Notes: generated by a model from the sequence alone, not told the origin. A stretch of 64,000 nucleotides of DNA from Chromobacterium paludis (GCF_008275125.1 NZ_CP043473.1:2666001-2730000), one strand, 5' to 3'; numbered from the stretch's first letter, positions 19,967 to 28,597 are shown. Numbers and translations are program-made.

Positions 19967-21215
19967 CCATAGCCAACTGAAACACCTGGAAACCGTCATC
20001 GGCCAGATGACCCGCTTCGACCGCCCCGCCGACGCCGTGCTGTCCGCCTACTTCCGCGAGCACAACAAGCTGGGCAGCGCCGACCGCCACCTGATCGCCG
20101 AAACCGCGTTTGGCGCCCTGCGCCGCCTGATCCAGCTGCGCGCGCTGATCGCGCCGGAAAAAGCCACGCCGCGCCGCCTGGCCCTGGTGGCCTTGATGAA
20201 GTTCAACAAGATGAACGTCAAGGAGCTGACCGAGGCCACCAGCGCCGGCGAACGCGAATGGCTGGGCACGGTCAAGGGCAAGGCGCTGGAGGACAGCCTG
20301 GAAATCCGCGCCGAACTGCCGCAATGGGTGATAGAGCGCCTGGGCGACCAAACGCCGGAAGCGGTGGAAGCCTTGGGCCAGGGCCTGATGTCCATGGCGC
20401 CGCTGGACCTGCGCGTCAACACCATGAAGATGAAGCGCGAGGAGCTGCTGGATCGCCTCAACGCCGAAGGCATCGCCTGCGCGCCGACGCCGTACTCCCC
20501 GCTGGGCATCCGCCTGAAGGACAAGCCGGCGCTGTCCCGCCACGAGCTGTTCAAGGCTGGCGCGTTCGAGGTGCAGGACGAGGGCAGCCAGCTCCTGGGC
20601 CTGATCACCGGCGCGCGCCGCGGCGAGATGGTGGTGGACTTCTGCGCCGGCGCCGGCGGCAAAACCCTGCTTTTGGGCGCGCAGATGTCATCCAGCGGCC
20701 GACTGTACGCGTTTGATGTATCAGAGAAGCGCCTCGCCAACTTCAAGCCGCGCCAAGCTCGCTCCGGCCTGTCCAATGTGCACCCGCAATTGCTGGCGCA
20801 CGAAAACGACGCCAAGGTGAAGCGCCTGGCCGGCAAGGCCGACCGCGTGCTGGTGGACGCGCCCTGCTCCGGCCTGGGCACCCTGCGCCGCAACCCAGAC
20901 CTGAAATTCCGCCAGAACCCGGACAGCGTGGCCGAGCTGAACGCCAAGCAGGCGTCCATCCTCGCCTCCGCCTCCCGCCTGGTGAAAAACGGCGGCCGGC
21001 TGGTCTACGCCACCTGCAGCCTGTTGCCGCAGGAAAACCAGGCCATCGTCCAGGCCTTCCTGGCCGAGCACCCGGACTTCCGCCTGGTGAAGATGGATGA
21101 GGTGCTGGCCGAGCAGAAAATCCCGCTGCAATGCGGCGACTACCTGGAGCTGAAGCCGCATTTGCATAACACCGACGGCTTCTTCGCCGCGGTGCTGGAA
21201 AAAACTGGCGCATAA
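19956..21215 (+). CDS. RsmB/NOP-family RNA cytosine-5 methyltransferase
   Basis: A 419-residue SAM-dependent RNA m5C methyltransferase. The SAM site is VVDFCAGAGGKTLLL, the first cysteine motif is DAPCSGLGTLRRNPD and the catalytic-type cysteine motif is YATCSLLPQENQAIV. An N-terminal all-helical region (about residues 1-130) resembles the NusB-like part of RsmB but is shorter or diverged, so the exact rRNA target is not assigned. A dedicated rsmB may exist elsewhere in the genome. Confidence 0.88.
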   Translation: MHISHSQLKHLETVIGQMTRFDRPADAVLSAYFREHNKLGSADRHLIAETAFGALRRLIQLRALIAPEKATPRRLALVALMKFNKMNVKELTEATSAGEREWLGTVKGKALEDSLEIRAELPQWVIERLGDQTPEAVEALGQGLMSMAPLDLRVNTMKMKREELLDRLNAEGIACAPTPYSPLGIRLKDKPALSRHELFKAGAFEVQDEGSQLLGLITGARRGEMVVDFCAGAGGKTLLLGAQMSSSGRLYAFDVSEKRLANFKPRQARSGLSNVHPQLLAHENDAKVKRLAGKADRVLVDAPCSGLGTLRRNPDLKFRQNPDSVAELNAKQASILASASRLVKNGGRLVYATCSLLPQENQAIVQAFLAEHPDFRLVKMDEVLAEQKIPLQCGDYLELKPHLHNTDGFFAAVLEKTGA

Positions 21216-21349
21216 GCCCAATTGGGTGTCATCATGTAAAATAAGAAATCCATGATGTACATCCGACTCTTGCAGTGCCGGGCCAAGGCGGTCGTTGCTA
21301 TGCATGGAATCGGTCTTTATTTTCCACCCGACATTTTTTCGTATAGGCA

Positions 21350-22645
21350 ATGACCCAAAACTTACTGCTACTGCAACTGCGGGCTCAGCTCAGCAAGCTC
21401 TCCGGCAAGACGCGCATGACCCTGGTGCTGTGGACCGGCGCCGCCCTGGTTGGCCTGGCCGCGGTCGGCCTGGCCAAGATGGCCGACTGGTTTTTCGACA
21501 TCTTCCACAGCCTGACCGAGCGCTGGTTCTGGTGGCCGCTGCTGTCGCTGCCGCTTGGCGCGGTGCTCATCCGCTGGCTGATGGTCAATATCGGCCAGGG
21601 CAGCGAGGGCAGCGGGATTCCGCAGGCCCTGGCCGCGCTGCAGCAAACCGAGCAGGCGGACTCGGCCTCTCGCCTGCTGTCCTTCCGCATCGTGGTGGCC
21701 AAATTCTTCGGCATCGTGCTCGGCGTCGGCAGCGGTTTCGTGCTGGGCCGCGAAGGACCGACGGTGCAGATCGGCGCCGCGCTGATGTACTCCATGCGCA
21801 AGCTGGTGCCGCTGCACAGCGCCGCCTTCCGCCGCCACCTGATCCTGGCCGGCGGCGCCGCCGGCATCTCCGCGGCCTTCAACACGCCGCTGGCCGGCAT
21901 CGTATTCGCCTTCGAGGAATTGTCGCGCTCGGTGGAGAACACCACCAGCGGCCGCACCATCGGCGCCGTCATCCTCGCCGGCATGATCTCGCTGGCCTTG
22001 CTGGGCAACTACACCTATTTCGGCCGCATCCATGTGCCCACCTTCTCCTTTGTGGTGCTGGTGCCCATGGTGCTGGTCGCCTGCGCCGCCGGCGTCATCG
22101 GCGGGCTGTTCTCCTGGATGTGCGTGCACCAGCGGCGCTGGCTGCCTGGCAACGTGATGCGGCTGCGCAGCCGCTACCCTTACCGTTTCGTCGCCTTGTG
22201 CGGCCTGGCCGTCGCCCTGTGCGGCCTGGTGGCACCCATCTACGGCAGCGGCGCGCTGGAAACCAGCCAGGTCATTTCCGGCCATGGCGAAATGGGTCTG
22301 CTCTATCTGCCGATGAAGTTCATCGGCCTGGTGGCCACCTTCCTCACCGGCTTGCCCGGCGGCATCTTCGCGCCGTCGTTGGCCATGGGCGCGGGCCTGG
22401 GCAGCTGGTTCACGCCGCTGTTCGCGTCCGACCTCAGCGTCAAGATCGTGGCGCTGGGCATGGTGGCCATGCTGGCGGCGGTCACCCGCGCCCCCATCAC
22501 CTCCTCCATCATCATGATCGAGATGACGGACGGCCATGTGATGGTGATTTCCATGCTGGGCGCGGCCATGATCGCCTCCGCGGTGGCCGGCGTGTTCCGC
22601 ACCCACCTGTATCAGGATCTGGCCAAGCAGTTCCTGCCGAAATGA
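21350..22645 (+). CDS. clcA: ClC-family chloride/proton antiporter
   Basis: A 431-residue integral membrane protein of the ClC family. The anion selectivity sequences are GSEGSGIPQA, GREGPTVQIGA (with the gating Glu) and GLPGGIFAPSLAMGAGLG. FAFEELSRS retains the internal proton-path Glu found in exchangers, which favours a Cl-/H+ antiporter over a channel. There is no C-terminal CBS pair. It probably contributes to acid resistance. Confidence 0.93.
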   Translation: MTQNLLLLQLRAQLSKLSGKTRMTLVLWTGAALVGLAAVGLAKMADWFFDIFHSLTERWFWWPLLSLPLGAVLIRWLMVNIGQGSEGSGIPQALAALQQTEQADSASRLLSFRIVVAKFFGIVLGVGSGFVLGREGPTVQIGAALMYSMRKLVPLHSAAFRRHLILAGGAAGISAAFNTPLAGIVFAFEELSRSVENTTSGRTIGAVILAGMISLALLGNYTYFGRIHVPTFSFVVLVPMVLVACAAGVIGGLFSWMCVHQRRWLPGNVMRLRSRYPYRFVALCGLAVALCGLVAPIYGSGALETSQVISGHGEMGLLYLPMKFIGLVATFLTGLPGGIFAPSLAMGAGLGSWFTPLFASDLSVKIVALGMVAMLAAVTRAPITSSIIMIEMTDGHVMVISMLGAAMIASAVAGVFRTHLYQDLAKQFLPK

Positions 22646-22661
22646 GCCGCGGCCGGGCAAA

Positions 22662-22690
22662 TTGACCAGTCCCCGGCCCGCACGTAGAAT
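22662..22690 (+). promoter_or_regulatory. Sigma-70 promoter for grxD
   Basis: TTGACC and TAGAAT are separated by exactly 17 bases, giving five of six matches in both boxes. The -10 box ends 65 bases upstream of the grxD start. A GGCGGCGTTCCGCCGG hairpin lies in the leader. Confidence 0.7.
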
Positions 22691-22755
22691 AACCTATTGA
22701 AAAGATCAGGTATTTCCGGCGGCGTTCCGCCGGTCAACAGCAAGGATTCCACAAT

Positions 22756-23067
22756 ATGTCGATTCAACAAGATATCCAGCAGACCGTCAGCGACAACGCC
22801 GTGGTGCTGTTCATGAAGGGCTCCGCCCAGTTCCCGCAGTGCGGCTTCTCCTCGCGCGCGGTGCAGATCCTGAAAGCTTGCGGCGTGGACAACTTCCTGA
22901 CCGTGGACGTGCTACGCGACCCGGACATCCGCCAAGGCATCAAGGACTACTCCAACTGGCCGACCATCCCGCAACTGTACGTCAAGGGAGAATTCATCGG
23001 CGGTTCGGACATCATGTACGAGATGTACCAGAACGGCGAACTGCAGGATCTGCTGAAGGACCTGTGA
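22756..23067 (+). CDS. grxD: Monothiol glutaredoxin Grx4/GrxD
   Basis: A 103-residue monothiol glutaredoxin that carries [2Fe-2S] clusters with glutathione and helps deliver them to other proteins. The active site is QCGFSSRAVQIL (CGFS type). The glutathione-binding elements WPTIPQLYVKGEFIGGSDI are intact. Its length is normal. A promoter lies at 22662 and a terminator follows at 23088, so it is monocistronic. Confidence 0.96.
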   Translation: MSIQQDIQQTVSDNAVVLFMKGSAQFPQCGFSSRAVQILKACGVDNFLTVDVLRDPDIRQGIKDYSNWPTIPQLYVKGEFIGGSDIMYEMYQNGELQDLLKDL

Positions 23068-23087
23068 TTCCGGCTCTCGTTCGCATC

Positions 23088-23115
23088 AACCCGGCGCCTG
23101 CCGGGTTTGTCGTTT
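23088..23115 (+). terminator. Rho-independent terminator after grxD
   Basis: AACCCGGC/GCCGGGTT over a GCCT loop is followed by TGTCGTTTT, starting 21 bases after the grxD stop. Confidence 0.8.
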
Positions 23116-23197
23116 TAGGGCAAGCATCCTGCCCTGGTATAAGGGCCATTCCCGCCTGCAGCGCCCTGGCTTAAAATGCCCGGCTGTTTACAAGCCC

Positions 23198-24022
23198 ATG
23201 AAAGCGCGGCCCACCGCGCCACCCGCCATGCACCGCACGCCCGACCTGCTTAGGCCGCCCGCCGACACCATCACGCTGGACGATATCTGGCGCGCCCTGG
23301 CCGACGATCAACTGCAGCCCTGGTTTCAACCGATTATCGAATTGCGCTCCCGCCGCGTCGTTGCCGTGGAAGCGCTCGCGCGTTGGCAGCACCCGGAACT
23401 GGGCGTCCTGCCTCCCGCCAGTTTCGTGCCCATGCTGGAAGCGCGCGGCATGCTGCGCCAGTTGACCGAACTGATGCTGGAGAAATCGCTGTATGCCTGC
23501 CAGGACTGGCGCCGTGCGGGCCATGCGCTTCCGGTCTCGGTCAACCTCGGCGCCGAATCGCTGCTGGATCCGGAACTCTCCTCCAGGCTGCGACAGCAAC
23601 TGCGGATACTGAACCTGCCGCCATCCTGCCTGATCCTGGAATTCCACAGCCACACCCTGCGCGAGCATCAGGCCGCGGCCGCGCACGCCTTGCCCGCGCT
23701 GCGCGAGGCGGGCTTCGGCGTGGCGGCCGACGACTTCACCCCCGGCGGCGGCTGGTTGCCGCCCTCGCTGACCCAGCTGAAGCTGGAACGACACTGCGCG
23801 CGCGACCTGTCCCGCGCTGCCGAACGCCGCGCCGCGCTGGCCGCCATCCTGAGCCTGGCCCGCGGCCGCGGCGTGGCCGTCGTCGCCATCGGCGTGGAGA
23901 ACGAAAGCGACGGCTCGGCGCTGGCGCTGCTGGGCTGCGACGCGGCCCAGGGCTATCTGTTCGGCGCGCCGATGTCCGCCGCCGGATTTTCCGAGTGGAT
24001 TTCATCCGGCGAGAAGCGTTAG
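23198..24022 (+). CDS. Degenerate EAL-domain protein
   Basis: A 274-residue stand-alone EAL-fold protein with no sensory or GGDEF partner domain. The first motif is kept (VEALARWQHPELG), as are the metal-site Asn (VNLGAESL) and an Asp pair (AADDFTPGGG). Other cyclic-di-GMP phosphodiesterase residues are altered. The EGVE motif reads AIGVEN, with the catalytic Glu replaced by Ile. The KID motif reads LKLERHC, and the loop after DDF lacks the normal GTGYSS. It is therefore probably not an active phosphodiesterase and may work by protein contact, as YdiV does. An alternative start at 23228 is possible. Confidence 0.85.
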   Translation: MKARPTAPPAMHRTPDLLRPPADTITLDDIWRALADDQLQPWFQPIIELRSRRVVAVEALARWQHPELGVLPPASFVPMLEARGMLRQLTELMLEKSLYACQDWRRAGHALPVSVNLGAESLLDPELSSRLRQQLRILNLPPSCLILEFHSHTLREHQAAAAHALPALREAGFGVAADDFTPGGGWLPPSLTQLKLERHCARDLSRAAERRAALAAILSLARGRGVAVVAIGVENESDGSALALLGCDAAQGYLFGAPMSAAGFSEWISSGEKR

Positions 24023-24042
24023 AATACTCACCCATACCACCA

Positions 24043-24111
24043 CGGCAGCCCTGCGGCTGCCGCTGTCATATATTCAAAAGCTGTTTGCCGCGCGTCGGCA
24101 AGCAGCTTTTT
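24043..24111 (+). promoter_or_regulatory. Two-hairpin leader/terminator in front of upp
   Basis: Hairpin 1 (24043-24062) is CGGCAGCC/GGCTGCCG over CTGC. Hairpin 2 (24076-24111) has a 15-pair stem with one G-U pair, AAAAGCTG...CAGCTTTT, and ends in five T residues, only about 20 bases before the upp ATG. Hairpin 2 is a normal terminator for the EAL gene. If upp transcription begins at the TAGAAT-like element near 24021, it would instead be an attenuator in the upp leader. Confidence 0.7.
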
Positions 24112-24130
24112 GCCAAGGTAGGGAGCCGTA

Positions 24131-24763
24131 ATGAACATCACCATCGTTGATCACCCGCTGGTACAACATAAACTGGGCCTCTTGCGCGAAGCCGACACCA
24201 GCACCATGAAGTTCCGCCAGCTGACCCAGGAGCTGGCGCGGCTGCTCGCCTACGAAGCCACCCGCGATTTCGAGCTGGAAAGCGTCACCATAGACGGCTG
24301 GTGCGGCCAGATCGAGGTCAAGCAGATCAAGGGCAAGAAAGTCACCGTGGTGCCCATCCTGCGCGCCGGCGTCGGCATGCTGGACGGCGTGCTGGACCTG
24401 GTGCCGTCTGCCAAGATCAGCGTGGTGGGCCTGGCCCGCAATGAAGAGACGCTGGAGCCGGTGTCCTACTTTGAGAAATTTGTCGGCAATCTGGACGAGC
24501 GCATCGCCATCATCATTGATCCGATGCTGGCCACCGGCGGCTCGCTGATCGCCACCATCGACCTCCTGAAGCGCAATGGCTGCAAACACATCAAGGCCGT
24601 GGTGATGGTGGCCGCGCCGGAAGGCGTAAAGGCCGTCAACGACGCCCATCCGGACGTTCAGCTGTACGCCGCCTCGCTGGACAGCCATCTGAACGAGCAC
24701 GGCTACATCATCCCCGGCCTCGGCGACGCCGGCGACAAGATCTTCGGCACCAAGCAGGCCTAA
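24131..24763 (+). CDS. upp: Uracil phosphoribosyltransferase
   Basis: A 210-residue UPRTase that salvages uracil with PRPP to give UMP. The PRPP-binding site is [19 protein letters not shown], the N-terminal block is [26 protein letters not shown] and the uracil-binding end is [16 protein letters not shown]. An AGGTAGGGAG ribosome site precedes the ATG. uraA, the uracil permease, lies 1.2 kb downstream, separated by two accessory genes. Confidence 0.97.
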   Translation: MNITIVDHPLVQHKLGLLREADTSTMKFRQLTQELARLLAYEATRDFELESVTIDGWCGQIEVKQIKGKKVTVVPILRAGVGMLDGVLDLVPSAKISVVGLARNEETLEPVSYFEKFVGNLDERIAIIIDPMLATGGSLIATIDLLKRNGCKHIKAVVMVAAPEGVKAVNDAHPDVQLYAASLDSHLNEHGYIIPGLGDAGDKIFGTKQA

Positions 24764-24783
24764 GCGCCGTGACACCCCATCAG

Positions 24784-24817
24784 CCGCCCGTTGCCTCCGC
24801 AGCCGGCGGTTTTTTTG
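24784..24817 (+). terminator. Probable terminator after upp
   Basis: A short CCGCC/GGCGG stem is followed directly by seven T residues, 20-55 bases after the upp stop. The loop is long (16 bases), so efficiency is uncertain and read-through into the next genes is possible. Confidence 0.5.
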
Positions 24818-24836
24818 CAAGCGCAAGGACACGCCC

Positions 24837-25331
24837 ATGCTGATACGCAAAGCCGCTGCCCAAGACCTGGACGCCGTACGCCGCCTGGCGGCGCAGATCA
24901 ACCGCCAGCACCACCAGGCCATGCCGGAGTGGTTCCGCGCGGAAGTGGAGAGCGAAGCCGACTGCGTCTACTGGCTGGAGCGCATGACGGGTGACGACCG
25001 CGCCATGCTGCTGGCGGAGCAAGCCGGCGAGGTGAACGCCTTCGCCACCGTGATGACCCAAGCCATGCCTCCCCTGCCCTTTCTGCAGGCACGCCGCGTC
25101 TGCCGCATCGGCACCATCGTGGTGGATGAGACCCACCAGGGACAAGGCATAGGCTCCCGGCTGCTGGCCGCCGCGGAGGCCTGGGGACGCGAGCAAGGCG
25201 CCGACGAAATCCGCCTGGAAGTGATGCAGTTCAATCAATCTGCCCAAGACTTCTATGCCCGGCATGGACTGACGCCGCAATCGCAAATCCTCAGCAAGCC
25301 GCTGCGCCCGGAGCAGGGAGCCGCCTCATGA
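24837..25331 (+). CDS. GNAT-family N-acetyltransferase
   Basis: A 164-residue acetyltransferase. The acetyl-CoA-binding motif A is VDETHQGQGIGSRLLAAAEAWG, preceded by the strand RIGTIVV, and motif B is SAQDFYARHGL. The substrate is unknown. Its stop overlaps the next start by four bases, so it is coupled to the 213-residue unknown protein. Confidence 0.85.
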   Translation: MLIRKAAAQDLDAVRRLAAQINRQHHQAMPEWFRAEVESEADCVYWLERMTGDDRAMLLAEQAGEVNAFATVMTQAMPPLPFLQARRVCRIGTIVVDETHQGQGIGSRLLAAAEAWGREQGADEIRLEVMQFNQSAQDFYARHGLTPQSQILSKPLRPEQGAAS

Positions 25332-25969
25332 TGGATCGTTACGCCGCGATAGACGCCGATTTTCTCGCCCGCTTCCCCGGCGGCTTCCAGGACCCGGACT
25401 GGCAGACGCTGGCGCGCAAGCACAAAACCTATGCCAAGGCCGAGGCGCTGTGCCAGAGCGCGCTGACCCGCGACAAGCTGGACGCGGCGCTGGCCAGCGG
25501 CAAGCTGGCCGACGCCACCCACGCCTGCCGCCAGATCATTTCGCTGGCCACCACGGTCAGCACTTTCGAGAAGATCGCCTTCCGCAACTACATGGACAAC
25601 CGCGACCTGAACCTGCCCTTCGTCCAGGCGCTGCGCGACGTGTTGCACGACTTCGGCCCGGACAGCTTCGCCGCCTATGTGAACACGCTGGCGATGGCGC
25701 GGATGGACCCCAAAGCCAACGCCGCCAAATGGCCCATCGTCAGCTGCTTCCTGGCCTGCTTCGATCCGCAGGTCCACGTCTGCATCAAGCCGACGACGGT
25801 GAAGAAAGTGGCGGCGCGGCTGGGCGTGGACCTGCACTACCAATCCCGTCCCAATTACGAGTGCTACCGCGCGGTGCAGGAGATGGTGCTGGACTTCCGC
25901 CGCCACAGCAGCGTGGCGGCCGAGGTGGACAACACGCTGGCGCAGGCGGTGATGTATTGCGCCGTGTGA
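25328..25969 (+). CDS. Uncharacterised 213-residue protein between upp and uraA
   Basis: I do not recognise a family. The protein is soluble and mostly helical by composition, with no signal peptide or membrane segment. It has a central patch WPIVSCFLACFDPQVHVCIKP containing several Cys residues and a C-terminal helix-rich region rich in Arg and Val. It overlaps the GNAT gene (ATGA) and is followed 34 bases later by uraA, suggesting the four genes upp to uraA may share a transcript. Codon use looks like that of its neighbours. Confidence 0.7.
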   Translation: MMDRYAAIDADFLARFPGGFQDPDWQTLARKHKTYAKAEALCQSALTRDKLDAALASGKLADATHACRQIISLATTVSTFEKIAFRNYMDNRDLNLPFVQALRDVLHDFGPDSFAAYVNTLAMARMDPKANAAKWPIVSCFLACFDPQVHVCIKPTTVKKVAARLGVDLHYQSRPNYECYRAVQEMVLDFRRHSSVAAEVDNTLAQAVMYCAV

Positions 25970-26003
25970 AACCGACACGATTACAAAACCAAAACAAGGA
26001 AGA

Positions 26004-27251
26004 ATGATGATGCAACAACTGAAGCTGGCGGTGTCCGGCGCCCAGATCCTGTTCGTCGCCTTCGGCGCGCTGGTGCTGGTGCCGCTGCTCACCGGCCTCA
26101 ACCCGGCCATGGCCTTGCTCGGCGCCGGCCTTGGCACCCTGCTGTTCCAGGCCTGCACCGGCCGCCAGGTGCCTATCTTCCTCGGCTCCTCCTTCGCCTT
26201 CATCGGCCCCATCATCTACTCCATGCATACCTGGGGTCCGGGCGCGACCATGTTCGGCCTGTTCGCCGCCGGCTTCATGTATTTCGTGTTCGCCGCCATC
26301 GTGCGCTGGCGCGGCATGGCGTTGGTGAACAAGCTGCTGCCGCCGGTGGTGATCGGCCCGGTGATCATGATCATCGGCCTGTCCGTCGCCACCGCCGCGT
26401 CGGGCATGGCCATGGGCCAGGCCGGCGGCAAGCAGGTGCTGCCGTACGAAACCTCGCTGCTCTTGGCCGCCATCTCGCTGGCCACCACCATCGTGGTCTC
26501 CATCTACGCCCGCGGCATGTTCAAGCTGGTGCCCATCCTGGCCGGCGTCACCGTCGGCTATATCGCCGCCGCCTTCCTGGGCGTGGTGGACTTCGCCAAG
26601 CTGGCCGCCGCGCCATGGTTCGCCGCGCCCGCCTTCCACAGCCCGGAAGTCAACTGGGCGGCCGCCGCCTTCATGCTGCCGGTGGCCATCGCCCCGGCCA
26701 TCGAACACATCGGCGGCGTGATGGCGATAGGCGGCGTCACCGGCAAGGACTACACCCAAACCCCCGGCCTGCATCGCACCCTGGCCGGCGACGGCCTGGG
26801 CGTATGCATGGCCGGCCTGATCGGCGGCCCGCCGGTCACCACTTACGCCGAAGTCACCGGCGCGGTGATGATCACCCGCAATTTCAACCCAGTGACCATG
26901 ACCTGGGCGGCGGTGTTCGCCATCTGCATGGCCTTCTTCGGCAAGTTCAACGCGCTGCTGCAATCCATCCCGATGCCGGTGATGGGCGGCATCATGGTGC
27001 TATTGTTCGGCACCATCGCCTCCATCGGCCTGAAAACGCTGATCGAGGCCAAGGTGGACCTGATGGAGCCGCGCAATCTGGTGATCATCTCGGTGGTGCT
27101 GACGGCCGGCATCGGCGGCCTGACCTTGAAGCTGGGCGACTTCGCGCTGTCCGGCGTCGGCCTGTGCTCGCTGCTGGCCATCATCCTGAACCTGATCCTG
27201 CCGCGCCATGCCGGCGGTCACGACGGCATCGTCGAAGGCCAGGACATCTAA
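26004..27251 (+). CDS. uraA: Uracil permease UraA (NCS2 family)
   Basis: A 415-residue membrane protein with about 14 hydrophobic segments. It is a uracil/H+ symporter of the nucleobase-ascorbate family. Recognisable blocks are FLGSSFAFIGPI, the signature MLPVAIAPAIEHIGGVMAIG (with the substrate-binding Glu of IEHIG) and GPPVTTYAEVTGAV, typical of UraA/PyrP. Three consecutive ATG codons (26004, 26007, 26010) could start it; an AAGGA site is upstream. It provides uracil for Upp. Confidence 0.95.
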   Translation: MMMQQLKLAVSGAQILFVAFGALVLVPLLTGLNPAMALLGAGLGTLLFQACTGRQVPIFLGSSFAFIGPIIYSMHTWGPGATMFGLFAAGFMYFVFAAIVRWRGMALVNKLLPPVVIGPVIMIIGLSVATAASGMAMGQAGGKQVLPYETSLLLAAISLATTIVVSIYARGMFKLVPILAGVTVGYIAAAFLGVVDFAKLAAAPWFAAPAFHSPEVNWAAAAFMLPVAIAPAIEHIGGVMAIGGVTGKDYTQTPGLHRTLAGDGLGVCMAGLIGGPPVTTYAEVTGAVMITRNFNPVTMTWAAVFAICMAFFGKFNALLQSIPMPVMGGIMVLLFGTIASIGLKTLIEAKVDLMEPRNLVIISVVLTAGIGGLTLKLGDFALSGVGLCSLLAIILNLILPRHAGGHDGIVEGQDI

Positions 27252-27447
27252 CATAAACTATTGAATTTAAAACTCATTCACATCTACAGGCGCATCAACA
27301 CCCCTGACGCGGCCTACACTGTCAATCAGCGCCGCGGTCCCCTGGTCCGCGGCGCCGTTGACCGAAGCCAAACTGCTGCCACACTCGCAACGCCAGCCCA
27401 CAGCGGCTTGACACGGCCGGATTCCCGATCCTTCACAAGGAATAGCC

Positions 27448-27624
27448 ATGTTGAAACCCCTTCTCCTCGGCGCGCTCGCCCTGCTCATGCTGGCCGGCCC
27501 CGCCATGGCCGGCAGCGATGGACTCTCCAATATGTGGGCGATGCGCGGCAGGATGAACGCGCAGCTGCATCACATGCCGGCGCCCATGATCCCGCAGTTC
27601 AACTCCATGCCCTCCGACCGCTGA
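27448..27624 (+). CDS. AMAGS micro-protein A (tiny secreted protein)
   Basis: A 58-residue protein with an AAGGAA ribosome site and a signal peptide of about 21 residues ending in GPAMA. The mature part begins GSDGLSNMWAMRGRMNAQ, then a Met/Pro/His-rich tail. The mature start closely resembles that of the 52-residue protein at 28741 (GS[DE]G-x2-NM-x-AMR-x-RMN-x-Q), so the two are paralogues on either side of a LysR gene. A terminator follows. It is not related to any family I recognise. The probable location is the periplasm or outside the cell. Confidence 0.75.
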   Translation: MLKPLLLGALALLMLAGPAMAGSDGLSNMWAMRGRMNAQLHHMPAPMIPQFNSMPSDR

Positions 27625-27636
27625 GCGCAACGCTAT

Positions 27637-27661
27637 CGCCCGCCTTTGCCGGCGGGCGTTT
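27637..27661. terminator. Hairpin after micro-protein A
   Basis: CGCCCGCC/GGCGGGCG forms an eight-pair stem over TTTGCC and is followed by a short T-run. It separates the plus-strand micro-protein gene from the end of the converging LysR gene. Confidence 0.75.
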
Positions 27662-27664
27662 GCG

Positions 27665-28570
27665 CTAGACGCGCAGCTCGCCCTCCGCCACCGCTTGCTC
27701 CAGCCGCTGGATGAACCACTGCAAGGCCCGCCCCGGCTGCTCCTGCTTCCAGGCGAAGCACATGGGCGGCAGGTTGCCGCTTTCCTCCACCATCTTCTCC
27801 ACCAGCACGCCGCTGTCCAGATAGGGCCGCACATGCGAGCGCGGCAAGTGACCGCTGCCCAGACCGGCCAGGATGGCCTGCAGCTTTTCGCGGCTGCCAT
27901 GCACCGTCAACACCTGCTGGCCTTCCAACAGGCCGCCGGTGCGCGCCGGCAAGCGGCGCGAGGTATCGCCCACCGCCACCGCGCGGTGGCGGCGCAAGAC
28001 ATGCGGCGGCAGCGGTTCCGGCGCGTCCGCCAGCGGGTGATTGCGCGCCACCACCAGCACAAAGTCGTATTCGCCGATGTCGCGCGTGAAATAATCGCCC
28101 GGCGGCGGCTGGTTGGGCGCGCCTATCACCAGATCGGCGCGGTCGTCATATAGCGCGTCCCAAATGCCGCCAAAGCTCTCGCGGATGAAATACAAGCGGG
28201 TGGCGGACTCCAGCCGATCGAAATCCGCCACGGACGGCAAGAGTTGCTCGAAGTCGACCAGGTCCCCCACCACGATGCGCAGGGTGTCCTCCCAGCCCTG
28301 CGCCTGCTTGCTGACGCGCAATTCCAGCTGGCGCGCCGCGTCCAGCAGATGGCGGCCGTCCTTGAGCAGGCGCTCGCCGGCCGGCGTCAGCCTGGCCCGG
28401 TGCCCGCTGCGGTCGTAGATGGCCACGCCCAGGCCCTGCTCCAGCTTCTGCACGGTATAAGTCAGCGCCGACGGCACCTTGAACAATGCCTCCGCCGCCG
28501 CGGCGAAGCTGCCGTGCTGTTCGATGGCGTCCAATACCTGCAGGGCCTCCAGTGTCAGTTTCACCACCAC
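27665..28570 (-). CDS. LysR-family transcriptional regulator
   Basis: A 301-residue LysR protein. The helix-turn-helix is GSFAAAAEALFKVPSALTYTVQKLE, whose KVPSALTYTVQKLE is characteristic of the YhaJ/AllS-like subgroup. The effector domain runs from about residue 95. Translation starts at one of three consecutive GTG codons near 28570-28564, with GAGGTG just upstream. It is divergent from the micro-protein gene at 28741 and convergent with the one at 27448. Control of one or both micro-protein genes is a reasonable inference from layout. Confidence 0.9.
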   Translation of the reverse strand: MVVKLTLEALQVLDAIEQHGSFAAAAEALFKVPSALTYTVQKLEQGLGVAIYDRSGHRARLTPAGERLLKDGRHLLDAARQLELRVSKQAQGWEDTLRIVVGDLVDFEQLLPSVADFDRLESATRLYFIRESFGGIWDALYDDRADLVIGAPNQPPPGDYFTRDIGEYDFVLVVARNHPLADAPEPLPPHVLRRHRAVAVGDTSRRLPARTGGLLEGQQVLTVHGSREKLQAILAGLGSGHLPRSHVRPYLDSGVLVEKMVEESGNLPPMCFAWKQEQPGRALQWFIQRLEQAVAEGELRV

Positions 28571-28578
28571 ACCTCATT

Positions 28579-28597
28579 CAATTTTTTTGAAAAATTG
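28579..28597. promoter_or_regulatory. AT-rich palindrome next to the LysR start
   Basis: CAATTTTT-TTG-AAAAATTG is a perfect 19-base inverted repeat with 8-base arms, nine bases upstream of the LysR start and in the spacer shared with the micro-protein B gene. It contains the T-N11-A pattern typical of LysR sites, so it is a candidate autoregulatory and activation site. Confidence 0.55.
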
